64,000 nt of DNA, taken from positions 11,531,501 to 11,595,500 of the forward strand of contig JACDQD010000103.1 in the NCBI GenBank assembly GCA_019843655.1, given 5' to 3'. Shown one piece after another: positions 46,594 to 59,500 of this stretch (within the stretch, counting starts at the first letter, position 1; each line of letters begins with the position of its first letter). The notes beneath the pieces are model-generated. The model searched no databases. It saw only the letters and a list, made by a program, of their open reading frames with translations, and was not told where the DNA came from. A program made the translations under genes and the position numbers. Source of the stretch: Lethocerus indicus. Lineage: Eukaryota > Arthropoda > Insecta > Hemiptera > Belostomatidae.

Positions 46594-49120
46594 ATGTACA
46601 ACCAACCAGGCATTTATTTTTTGTTCTATTCTTCTTGTTTCATCTACTGAGTCTGTGGTACATTTTTCCTGCCTGTTTTGTTATCGTCTATTTTTGTCTT
46701 CATTTTTTGCCTACTCGATGAAAACTTTTATAGGTGCTGTCATTTCTAACTTTCCCTTATTCATAAAAAAGTAATATTTTAACTGAAATAAATGAATGCT
46801 TGAAAAATTGTAAATAGTTTGCTATTAAACAATGTTAGCGTTGAACCTGGATTCGGGAATATGATTTTCACGAGTGATACTGGCACAAGTGCATATTATT
46901 TTCTTTAGGCAAGAACAACACTGTAGTTTTATGTAGTGGGGTGACTGGGGCTTCTAGTACGGGTTGGTTAATAACTTATATTTTGCTCCACCGATGTTAT
47001 CGCAAGGCGCTCGAGGCCCATCTTTTTTCACGGTAACTACTACGCTCAAATAAAGACTGATCCGCAGTGTAATGTTTGCTGCATATTTACCGTCATCTTC
47101 CTAGTACATGCTGATATTCTCGCAGTTTCCTCGCTCAAAAATAAAATAATAGTGATTCAACGTCACTTTGGCCGCCCTGTATTTTGTAAATGTGTCTCAG
47201 ATTTCTCCTTTTTTTCTGGGCCAATTTTTGAATAAGGTTAATTTCTGAAAAAAATTGTAAATCTGTCTCGGTCGATTCGGTTGGTTCGACACCGGTTCTA
47301 AGGCTTCCCGTCCACTTGGTAATCTTAGAAGTATCAATCCCCCCTCCCTACTGTGCCCATCTGTGTCACACTAACAACCCAGAACCGGTCCCATTACAGT
47401 TTCTTACTTTATTACTTGTTGTCTGTTGTTGTCACGTCTAAATGCCGACAATTAGGTAATAGCCCACAGCCGGTGGAGCCCCTGACCTACCGACGAATTA
47501 TACGGTTAATTTTAGAGCCAACGTTTGTAATCGATTTATTTGAAAGGAATAAAGGGCCCATTATCTGTTACGGAATTAGGTTGTCGAAATCCGATTACCT
47601 GCGTCAATCCTTCTGTAATCTGTAAATGCTGATATAGTTTGATTCGGTGACCCATACCGATATGGCCTGGGTGTTTTAAAATAGTTCAGGCCCGTTACGC
47701 CTTAAAAAAGGTATAATTTCACAGTCAGTTTACTCAAAATTATGAATAACGCCGAGTCTTGATAAACCCAGGTTGATTCAAGGTAAATAAAAGTCATTAT
47801 GCCGGTGTGTTATTGATAATATCTTTGATTGCAATCTTATAATTCCGTATTTTTGTTGTGACAGGAAATACATAGGGCAGTTTTTATTATTACATGTTAT
47901 TAGGCTCTAATGTTTAAGCTATTTCATGCATTTGTAAACAGTTTTGAATTTGAAACATACGCAGTATTGCATTCTGGGCATACTAAATGTATTTTACTGT
48001 CGCTAGACTTACGGCCTACAGTTCTTTGTAGCATGAAACTACATTATTATGGCTTATTAAATGGTTTTTAATGTGATATAAAATTGATTTGATACAACCT
48101 CTCCCTCTTAATTTCTATTATGTCAAAGATTATATTAACAGAGAACTATCCTTTTAAAAGGAACCGAGGGCGAGCCGCTTTTCTCAATAGCTGGTTACTG
48201 TTATAGCTGTACACGTCGGACGATTGTCGGTGTAATTTACCTGTACCATATTTCATTACAAGCGTTACACGGGCCTAGTGTTGCGGGTCGAATGCAATAT
48301 AACCGGGGGTAATTTAGAATTTCATAAGTGTCGGATTGACAGGTGCTGCGAACCCTTTGCTCCGTTTTAGGTGTCGTTTGTATTCAACTAGCGCTGGTCC
48401 CCGCCGGCCGGCTTTATGGCTAACGCGTCCCAGGCACTGTTCAGTCTAAACCATTAAATTTATTTCAGAATTGCGCACAACCGGTTTCCGTTCAGTTCGA
48501 TATTAAACCGTATAAACCGTGCCTTTATTCGACCTTTAATTCGTTGACAAATCTTTGCCGGTTGATAACCGGATAAATGGAAATTTTTAAATTCTGTTGT
48601 GTAATATTAACCAATTTATCCTGTTTGTCTCGTTTTGTCCTTAGTTGTATTCTACCGGCAGTACTCTTGTGACTTTTCAATTTTCCAAAATGAAGAGATA
48701 AGGATTAGAGTCGACTATATAAATTAATATTCGTTATTGAAGGAAATTCCGACCCCCACAAGAAGTCTTTTTCTGTTTATCTTCTCATATTAAAGTTCCC
48801 CTCCTCCATAGCGATTTTAACATTTGAGAACGTATTTCCCGTTTTACTAAAATGCGTGTATTTTAAATTTGTATGATGGCGCTCTGTAATACTGGGTTCA
48901 GATCAAGGTTAATACACTGAGCTTGCATAAGATTGTTAAACCCTAAAGAAAAAAAATGTACAAAGCGACATTACTCTAAGGCTGCGTGCTCGTTACATCG
49001 AACGATAGTGACCATTTCAGACTGTGTTCGTTACAACAGGAAGAGAAAATTATGGCTGCGGAACAGTGAAAGGAAGAAGAAGAAGAAGGGGCCCTGTTCT
49101 ATAGATTAGGCCCCATACAA

Positions 49121-49141
49121 GAAAGAGAGAGAGAGAGAGAG
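49121..49141. repeat. (GA)n short microsatellite
   Basis: About ten GA units. Confidence 0.85.
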
Positions 49142-50307
49142 GCCATACCGAATAGTTCTATGAGGAAAAAAAACGCTATGAAAAAAGCCAGACGCTACTT
49201 TGTGTGAGGCATCCCCTCCCCCCTACCGTCTCCACTCCCCGTGTAATATTAGGGTTTGAGAGGGGCGGACAAAAAACTCTCCGACAAGGTTCAGGTAACC
49301 CGGGACCCCGTAGTCCTCTCCCGTTTTATCTATAACCGAGCATCGGGGGAACACCGCGAGTAACAAGCTGTATCCGATTCAAAAGTCACACGGACGACAG
49401 TCCCTTGCCGGGAGTCGGTCGCCGCCCGGGTCATTTGTGGGAAATGTCATTTTCAGCTTTGTAATTCCCGTATAATGCCTGGAAGCGGGTCGAGATAAGT
49501 GCCGATTGAGATAAGATAGGCCTTGTTTTAGATTTAGGTTAGATATACGGCCGGCAGTGAAAATGCGCCTTGGTAATGGGAGAAAGTCTGTGGTCAGTGC
49601 TGTGTGAAAGTGCCATACCTGCAATATACCGGTCGGCAGTTCATATTGTACTCCCGGAATTTTCAAACCAGTGTTTATTCTCGTATACCGCCCTTATTGG
49701 GATATATGATCTTCACAGGCTAAAACTTTTGTACCAGTTATACCCGTGACTGTGCTCAAGTGTGACACCCTGTAAATCGGTAATATCTTGTTGTGGGTAA
49801 GTAAATGATCAGATTATATTACAGTGTTTTCGTAATCTGTTACAAAAAATTTCAATTTCCTCCCGCAGTTTTGGAATACGACTAATGTCTGATATGCACT
49901 CGATTGTTGTCTGTACTTAAGTAAACTTCGTGTTTGGAACTCCCAAAGGATGTGTCAATAATTCCTACTCTGTGAGCATACAGGAGGTTTTACAAACAAT
50001 TATCCTAGAAGTTCAGTTTCCCCTATATTATGATGTTTACAGTATACAGTTTATATACAGTGGTTCTTTCAGTACTACCCGACACGTCGATTTCTAAACG
50101 GTTTCCGTTGTGGATTATTGGGATGGATTTGGAGTGACAACAGTCCTGCCTATTCTTCACCGCTTCTCATTTTATGAAGAATTATTCTGAAGAATGTGTC
50201 CATTATTTTCCATTTCGTTTTCCATTTGTATTTTCCTGCCAAGAGAGGGAATCATCTCTGAGATGATCTTCTAGTTGAGATTTGTGGCATATTAATGTTC
50301 CGCCTAC

Positions 50308-50442
50308 CTTCCTTACGCCGGCAGACCCTACTCGGGAGTGGTGGCCCAAAGTGTCTTCTCCTTAAAGCCCCGGCTGCACTCCGAAATTTAAGAAAAGCGG
50401 GAGTTTCCTCCGGCGCCTCGTGGAAGAAATGTATTATTAAAA
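50308..50442 (-). CDS. weak candidate internal exon
   Basis: Minus strand: a pyrimidine-rich acceptor (CTCTCGCCGCTTCCTTTTTA...ACTTCAG), 44 codons, then GGAAG|GTAGGC. The peptide includes HEAPEETPAFLKFRSAAG and LRRRHFGPPLPSRVCRRKE. It enters after one base and exits one base into a codon, so it could join the transmembrane exon at 43,215 in frame. No family recognised; chance is a real possibility. Confidence 0.2.
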
Positions 50443-51780
50443 CTGAAGTTGGCAACAGGTCATAAAAAGGAAGCGGCGAGAGTCAGCGTGAGGGAGGCGG
50501 GCGAGCTGCGGCTGATGTATGTCAGTTATGCCATTCTTGGGGTCTCGGCCATGAATTATTCAGAACTGGCTTCTCGTCAGTATCACCAGTAGTACAGAGT
50601 TTATGGTCAGTATTTTTCCCCCAGTTTTGGTCCCCAATTCTTCCGTTATTTTTGTACCTTATTATTTTATTAAATATTAATAACACCTTCGTGAAATTTT
50701 TATGTACTGTATTATTTCTTCAGATTTTAATCTGAATCTATTACTTTACTGTCAGTTTTCGGTCAATTAAATGTTACGAATTGTGTTGTTTTATTAAAAA
50801 TCTGCAAAATAATGCGGCTGTCCGAGTTCTGATATTCGTTTGAAAATTCTTGAATCCTGAACCACTCCAGTTCGTGTTCGAGTGAAGTCCCTGTAATTCT
50901 ATATTCCAGCTCCAGTATTCAGTTTATTTGTGTGTATAGCAAATTTATCTTGGAATAAATGTTGACCACTTGAAATACTTGGAAGTTATTTACCAAATAA
51001 ATTCGTAAATTACCATTTTTCTAACACAATTAGTGCGTGGGTTCATTTTTGCCTACCTACATTATGAATTTGCGCGAATTGCATTTATTCACAATGGAAA
51101 ATTAAAATTGTTGACCCGAAAGAGAGTATTTAACTTACAGTAGACTGCCCTTTACTGTCAAGAGAGATTCTCGGGAATGAAACTGGATATTATCCATCGG
51201 GAAGAAATTTAATTACCGTCGAGGACAAATTGTGTACTCGAGTTAGAATGCAATTTGTGGCCTTCCATCATTATGCACTCTCTAGCCTCCGTCTCGTCCT
51301 CCAATCTTAAACATAGTTATAATTTCAGATCCTGTCTTGTTGGAGAGACTTTGGATGGGCTCTGTTATTAAATGAGCAGTTTTAATTCCGTCATTCTAAT
51401 ACGATGTTTAATTTTCATTTCGCCGTTGTTTAAATCGCAATAGGCCGGCTTAATAATAAGGAGGGTTCGCCGAGATTGAACCCCTGTAATGAGTAGTTGA
51501 TACTGATACAATTTACCAACGAGGTCCAAAAAGAAACTACAATTTAGTTTTATGAATTTTATAATACACTGACTGAATGTTTCACTACAGTTTCATGTTG
51601 ATTCTGTTTTCGTTTTTGTTCAGTCCACGCGTTTCTGACCGAAATGAAGTTTTAACAGCGAGTTTCGTTTTAGTAATCGTCTAATTGTCTAACCTGGTTC
51701 AAACCGCCCGACTACTTTGATTTAGGGAAGTTTGATCATAGTTTTTTCGGCTAACGCTGCTCAACCCTTTTCGTTCAGGC

Positions 51781-51794
51781 GTTGTCATGGTGAC
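51781..51794. promoter_or_regulatory. RFX X-box-like site
   Basis: GTTGTCATGGTGAC, near-palindromic, differs from the site at 36,110 by one base. It lies in a CpG-rich block followed by a GACGAGTGGGGCAGCTCCCC hairpin-like stretch. Confidence 0.3.
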
Positions 51795-53488
51795 TGATTC
51801 ATGACGAGTGGGGCAGCTCCCCGTCATGTACGGGTTGAAAGATTAAACGCTTCATGGCTCGTCACCGCATACACGGCGACACCGATTGATTATAGGTAGA
51901 AACTGAATGTTCATTTCAGATAGCTGTTCGCCGGTGTTTGGAATATCATCACTCCATAGTACGATATCTCATGTGCGACATCCTTCAAGCTTCATTGCTT
52001 GGTAATTGAAATAACTATTTAAAGGATGTCAAAGTTTTAAATATTATCCCTCTTGTCCTTCCTTTCTTTTTAATGTATTTTATTGCTAACACAGCATGTA
52101 CTTCTTTTACAGAAGTTGTAAATAGATAGAATATAATTAACCTTGGTTAGGACAGCTAATGCTAAGCCATTAACAGGAGATATGTGGAAATCGTGTGAGG
52201 GGGAGGAGGCTGTAAAGTCTAAGCACCCATGTCATATCTCTTGTTATGTCGGCACCTAATGTCTAATGGGCGATAGGAAATGGGCTACAGTAGGTATGCA
52301 ATACTTCATAACAGGGTCCTTCTATTAACCCTGAGATTCCCCAGACAAGTATAAAGTAATATGATCTGTTTTCTTTATAATACTTCTACTTTTCTTCTAC
52401 AATAGAATGTCTAAGGCGAGAACCGAAATAATTGTGGTGGGACATTGGGCACATAAAAGAAACCCCTCAGCCCTAAAACTCCCGTCTTCCTAACCGTTAG
52501 ACTAATAAGAAAATATTTAGGCCTAATTATAAATTACACGCCATTATAGTAATTGGTCGGGCCCGCCGCGCACCGTTACTTCGTCTGCTCTGTTCACCTA
52601 ACTAAAGTGTAATTCCTCTTCCATTAACGCCAAAGAATTATATAGGTATAGATATTATATAATAAATTTTGTTGTACGGTTATTACTTTTATATGTTCAT
52701 GTATGCTACTAAACGTTTATATCGGTTTATCTACATCGTATAATTATAACGTTATAGTAACGTAGTAGCGGTTACGCTAAATATTGGAACCCGGACGTTT
52801 TACGCAAACATTATCCTTCAGCCAAAGAAGCTATCCCGAGTTGTTAATAACTTTACAATTTTATGGCCATATAGGTACTTTCAGGAGTCTCCCCTACAGG
52901 TTTAATTCGGTTTCGATGGTCATGCATGATATACGATGCCGTCTCAACGCCGCCACCCCACCTCCGCCTCCCCCTACTTACTTAGTCACCTAATTCAGTT
53001 AACGCCCAATTATATTGTCCAGGTACGTTCCGTATTTCATGGGCCAAATGTGCGCATGCCTTGTGTTAAGTTTCCTACTTAATAAAGCCAAGAGCAGTTA
53101 AGTAAAGCCTGTAGATGTATTTTGCGGTTAATAATCCGCACCCTGAGACAACGTTATGCGTAGAGAGGTTATTTATTTATTGGCTTGGCGCAAGTTAATT
53201 GTCTTAGTATTCTCTGAAATAGAATTTAGTTCCACAAGACCCGAAAATTACCCAAAAATGTAGTAGAAATCAGGAATTATACGTGTCTATTAGTTTTTTA
53301 ATAAACCACTCATTGTTTCTATGTAGAAACCTAAGTTTTGTGTAATCCTTTTGAGACGTTTACAGTTAATTCGCTTTTTAAATTTGTGTGCATTATTTCT
53401 TATAATTTAAAAACTATTTAATAGAATAAACTTTTCAATCAGACAATATTTTATTTAATTTCTTTTCATCTAGCTCCGGAATATAATA

Positions 53489-53545
<57 letters not shown>
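53489..53545. repeat. (TG)n(TA)n compound microsatellite
   Basis: About eight TG units run directly into about 20 TA units. Confidence 0.97.
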
Positions 53546-53548
<3 letters not shown>

Positions 53549-56500
53549 ACGTTTGTTTGTCATTACCGGAGAAGGCAGTCACAGAACACATGCGATAATG
53601 AAATGGAGCATAGACGAGTCCTGTGGGAAAGCTTATAGCTGTCGATGCTTCCTCCTTTTTCACCCCCTTTTTTTTAAAGCCTTAGTTTATTGACTCCTGT
53701 TATAATAACAGTAACAGAACTAATTTTCCCCACGCTGGGTTATCAATTGAACGCCCCGGATTTAATTCCCACTCGTTTCTAATTCATAATATGCATAAGT
53801 TCAGACCTAAGTCTTGCTGTGCACTTACAATATGCGGGATACATTCGACATCCCATTAACACTAATTACCCTTCCGCTATCCTGCTCTCATTTTCAGGGC
53901 ATTTCCCGTCTACAGAGCGCGGCGTTGTATTAAGGCGCAATTTTGTTTTTGAAGGAGTTCGACCTCGATCTGATGTAAAATTTTTCGATGGGAATATAAA
54001 AACTGGGACTGTTGATCCGCTACTGATCGGTGGAAATCCAAAACTGGTCTAGCACAAGATTAAATATGCGGGATGAAACTAAAATGAGATGTAACACGGT
54101 GTAGGGCTTTGTGAAGCCAGCTGGGTTACACTTCAGTTTTAACCGATTAAATTTACGGTAGCTCTTACGTCTGCAAATTATCCGCAGTCATTTTTACTCG
54201 ACAATCCGAATTGCAGTCCTCGCAAACTCCTCCGAGCTGTGTAAACTCGGGCAGGTCGTTAACTGTAAATTACTCCGGTTATTGCTTTCGCCGGCGCTGG
54301 TCGGTCACGATTGCTGATGAATATTACAATAGACCATTTAACAGTACCAACTTCAGACATTAGAGATACTGTACGCAGCCCCGCGGCACAGATGTTGCCT
54401 TTTGTGCCCCGGTTTAAACAATCGTAATGAATTGGGCGTAACATCCCATGAATAACGACAGCGTTCCTTCTATTCTGTTAGCATTGAACGCAGGGGTAAA
54501 TACAACTTCACCGGAGTATTGACATATTATAAACCGTATTTATGCTTATAACAGTTTCAAGACGGTGTTACCATTGGAATGGCGGCCGACTGCTATTTGT
54601 CGCCCCTGGATAGCCGGGAGTTTTCGCCATATAGCCGAGTAATAAAAATACGCGCTCCAGTAATCTTGCTTTCTACTGTGTAGCAATAAATTTAGCCATT
54701 GCAATACAGTTGAAGTTATGTCGTAATGTAAATCTGATCTCTGGACCGAATGCGCCAACTGTGACAAACTGTCATCCAGATGATGTTATCGTTTGTGTCT
54801 GCCATATAACATGTTTTTAGTTCCACTCTTATAACTGGTCCTATAAAATTGAATAACCTATGAATTTGAATGAAAACTATTTTTCTAATCCGGTGACAGT
54901 CGGTAGATTTATCTAGTTTTATGTTGCTATCTGCATTTTTACCATGAAAGTAAGTTTGCGTGTAAATCTATGTATAACATAAGTACATATATTTTGCCTC
55001 CATGCATAATCACTCTTAAGTCCATTTTATTGACGCTTTTTTGCATTTAATAGCATAGAATAGCTTGAAGAATTTTCGCCAATAATTAAGATTACAGTAA
55101 TTTGGATTTTGTGATCGTGCAGTCTGAGATAAACCGATTTCAGTTGTAGCTCTTCCACCTGGATCTGTCTTTAAAAGTAAGTGATACGCCCTGGTCCCAG
55201 TTTGGAACATAGTTTGCACTTTCAGTTGTTTTTGACATTTCAAGAAGTATTTCAAGGTCGAAACGAAAGTGAACAGGTCACCCCAACCGGTTTTTAGGAC
55301 GAAAACCGAATCGTGCTTTGTTTTTTGACAGATTTTTTATTTATTTATTTTATTTTGTATTTATTCTATTCTGGTTGGCGTGTCCCGGATTTTTTCTTGT
55401 GGCCGTTCACATAATCCTGTTCATTTATGGAAAAGAATTTCATAGTTGGGCTTTCTGGGCATGATGAATGGCATTGTTAATGCCTTAGTGCTTTTGAGCG
55501 GTGTTGTTTAGCGTTATATATTGGTATTAAAAACCACTAAAAACCTGTATTGCGTCATTTCACAGTATTGAAATAATTTTATCCTCGGTTTTTTACTTTT
55601 TAAAACGAAAATTCAACTCGGCTGTCAGCTGTCTACCGGGAGGAAAAAGGCGTCGGGCCTGGGATTATGGTCTCATTTAAAATTCAAAATCATTAACGTT
55701 CCTTTGTTCCCATTTCCTCTTTCCCATACCCTATCTTCGCATCGTTTAAGTTTTCTAAGTTCCTCCACTTTTTTCTCATTGTTATTTTCATCGCTAAAGA
55801 ATCCTAACGTGGATCTAGTCGTTTTATAAGACCCCAAGTTATTTATTGTGTAGTATATGAGGCCGTTCCAGTTCGCGGATAATAAATAGCTTGGAGAAAC
55901 GTATTATGAAGTTTTATAAGATAGCCGCGGCATTTAGCCTTAGTAAATCTTTTAAATTATTCTTTAGTAAATGGTAGGTTAAAGGGACTGACTTAAATAA
56001 ATGTCCTATACAGGATGTTTCCGTTATTTATGGTTGTTGAATAAAATTACTAAATATACGTGCGTTTTTCTGTCGTTTGTTTTATCTAACCTGGACGTTA
56101 AAATTGAGCAAGCAACTTTGATGGGAAAGGGCACCTTGGAGAATTAATTACATTTTCCTCCTAGGTTTTCCCTCGAGTTAAAATAGGTAATTTACAGGGC
56201 CATTTCAATAATAAATTATTCTCACATTTCTCCTAAACAAGTATGCAACTATAGCATGGTATATTTTCTAATCCTGCACCTGACCGAATTCACACCTACG
56301 TGCTTCGAATCCCTTTCCCCTGCATTATCTGGCAATGCACAGGATTTATGAACTGGCATAATACGTTATATTTATCTAATGTTGCGTGTTATTATTCGTG
56401 GCCAAACACCTACGGTTCGTCCAGACAGTATTGTGACCGGTTGTTAGATATTTCCAAATCACCTCCTCTGGTCATATCAGTCACATAAAATATAAATGTT

Positions 56501-59500
56501 ACGACGAGATATTTTTCTTTTCATTTATACTTCCGCTGTCCTGAAAGATCATTAAATATGTTGTAGAAGTGTGTAGACCTTTTATAGCATTTTTATTGCA
56601 CTGCGGTAACATTTAAACCGTGGAAAGGTTACGGTGTAAAGAAACATAACCGTTGTTTCTTTGTACCGCATTTAGTTCTGAATTTTCAGGCTTGTTTGGC
56701 GGGTGTTTCATGACCCTCCCAATTAAACGTAATTACGGACAATTTTTAATTCTCATCGTGAGAATTGTATTTTACGTCGATTGTTAGAAATGGTATTAGG
56801 AGAATTAAAATTTCATTTTTTCTGAAAGGGGAATTTTAAATTGAAATATTACAGCTATGTATTTGCTATTATTTTGAACTTTATCGTAATAAATCCTTCT
56901 TTTAGTGTTTGTTTATGCCAGAATAGGGATTATTGTTATTTGTTTTGTTATCCTGGTGTTTTAAATTTGAGAAAAACCGTTAATGTTGTTATATTCCGTT
57001 TACGTACTATTAAATATAATAAATTTCTGCTTTGTTTGTTTCAGGTATGTTTTGGGGTTATTGAGAGAAAAAACATTAGTACTATTGGATTGGATGTGCT
57101 CGTCAGCGTGCATGCGAACGGACAGAATTAGAGGTAGTCTTTTTCATTACAAAATTTGGAAAATAATTGAAAAATTTGAAAAAATTGAATCCGGGTCAAC
57201 CCTAAATTTGTTCAATGTTCATATGCTTATTTTCTTAGTGTTTCTGTTTTAAATTATCCTTTGTTTTAAACCACGGCACCTTAATACTACGTGGTGTCAT
57301 TCCAAGTCTTATAGTAGGCCATGAGCCTGGCGGTTTGGGGTAAAGGATCTCGAGGTACAATCTCAGAATAGGTTGGAATTTGTGAAGAAATCCCGAATGA
57401 CCCACCGGGAATCCAGGCTTGGTTCCCTCTTTGTGCCCGACCGTGGGAACTCTCCTCCCGGGAGGGACTTGACCACTGGAGTGGAAATTATCAGGAAGAG
57501 GCAGTGAAGAACACAGGTGTACGATAGGATCGCACTTGTTACCGCGATGACTAACCGGCCTCTATCACACTTCGACCGGCCAGCTAGCCCCCCGCCCTGA
57601 TACAATCTGAAAAACACTTTTCTATACACTCGAACGAGCACACATGGCCGCATTTAAACACGTTACGAGCATTCTGACCGAACGGAAAATACCGCCTTTT
57701 TGGTCACGGCGTAAAATCTGTGAAGTCGCTAGATTGTCTACATTTTATCTAGTCTTACATCTAGTTTGGAAGAAAACATATAGTTAGGAATTTAAAAATT
57801 TACGGGTGTATAACGTTTCTAATTTTTAACCTAATCTCGACCACTCTGTCTCTTGAGTGAAAACGCAATTTTGTAAATTTTGGGGTTTATTAAATGACTT
57901 ACTATTGGGAATCGTTTCAGTCCCATCATCGTTCTTATGAACTGGAGCTTATATCACTTTCAGTATGGGAAACCGATTGAGACTGGAGACCATATTACGA
58001 TGCCTTAATATACTAAAAGTATAGTATATACTGATTAATAACACAAATAAGCGTACGTAATAAAATTTCATAGCATAGTGAAGAAAAGATTATTAAAAAT
58101 ACTTGACAGATGACTAAAACAGTCTTAATTAGTTAGTGTGTGAGACAACCTTGGTATAATTGTTCTTTATCTTATATCGGTAATTTTCCGCTGAATTTCT
58201 TTTATTGTAATGTATTTATTGTTGAATAATATTATTGGTAGAAAATAAATCATAGTGATAATTTTCTTTCTGACAAAAAAATAGAACGTTGTTTAAGGAG
58301 AACAACGCTAAATTTCGAAACACCAATTCAAACATGATACGTGTTGTCTGGAGAGCGTCAAAACGAGTTTAGGTCAGGCAGTCTGTTTGCATCGTTGCCC
58401 TGTCTGTTAGGGCTATTACTATTTTAGTCCCGGTTTAAATAGGCCAAATTATTGGCTATCGAGGTTAACGAGGTTAAAATTGTTTCAGGGGTAAAATCCG
58501 TTTTCATAGGTCTGTTTTATGTTTTAAACTCTACCCTTCTTTAAATGTTTGGTCACTAAACAGTATGAATACGTTCACAGACGTTGCACACAACTGCGAT
58601 TTGAACAAGCATCGAGTAACCCGTCGAAGTAATTTTACTCTATTGTTAAGAACTAGCTCGGAGTTAATAAAATTTCGACGCATCAATCATTATTCGGACA
58701 TTAGGACAGCACGTAGCAGGAACGTCTTAGTCACATGCAGCTGGAGCGGTTATCTAATCGCTACTTCGTACCACAGTTGATGTGATACATCAGTTCGAAT
58801 TCCATGACCCCCGTTATTCGATCCTGCGTTCTTTCGAAATTTTTGCGAGTGTTATTATAATCTGTTAGTTTATTTAAACGCTCTATTCGAAATTGACGGG
58901 TGTGTTCTTCCGTTTGGTTAAATTTGCAGAAAATTATTTCTATTCTCTTACATGTTAAGATTAGTGATTGGGTTATATTTTTGGGCGCCAAATCGACCCA
59001 AATTTATATTCTTTGAATATCGCACCTTCAACGATTGAAAAATAAGTTTAAAAAACTTTAATCGTTTCTTGCCGTCTGTTCTCGGGTACGTGGCAGGTAA
59101 ATTTCCCAAAGGCCATTATCTCGAATCAAAACTTAAATGCTTTCCGAACAGCGGCAATAACTAAATGCGGATATTCCGGTCTCTTGTTGCCTCACGTTCA
59201 TGCTGGTCATGACCCCGGATTCTTTTTATCAAGTGCCCCTTAAGTCTACTCAGGCGCTAACTATAAATTGTCGTCAGGGAGACAAAAGGAATGTCCTCCG
59301 CCTATACGGCCGTCATGCGACCCCTCTCGGACTCCGGTGTGTCCTAACAGTGTTCAAACACTCGGGTGTTTTGTATTTATGTTCATGAAAGAAGAGGGCT
59401 CGACGATCCCGTTTTCTTCAAGAAAAAATCTCCGAAAAAAAGATGCACAATGGTTCGAGCCTCTCTGGTCCACGTCCGCACCGGGGCCTTTCTGGTTTTC

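Larger units (their letters stand above)
45890..53488. other. gene desert with weak exon-like intervals
   Basis: No supported gene apart from the tentative exons listed separately. Contains a SINE remnant, a short GA run and an X-box-like site. Confidence 0.35.

Noticed and set aside
57363..57653. Long minus-strand frames with a possible acceptor (AATTTCCACTCCAG)
   Set aside because: Two frames are open at once and neither resembles a known family; the sequence around 57,320-57,400 looks like a decayed repeat.
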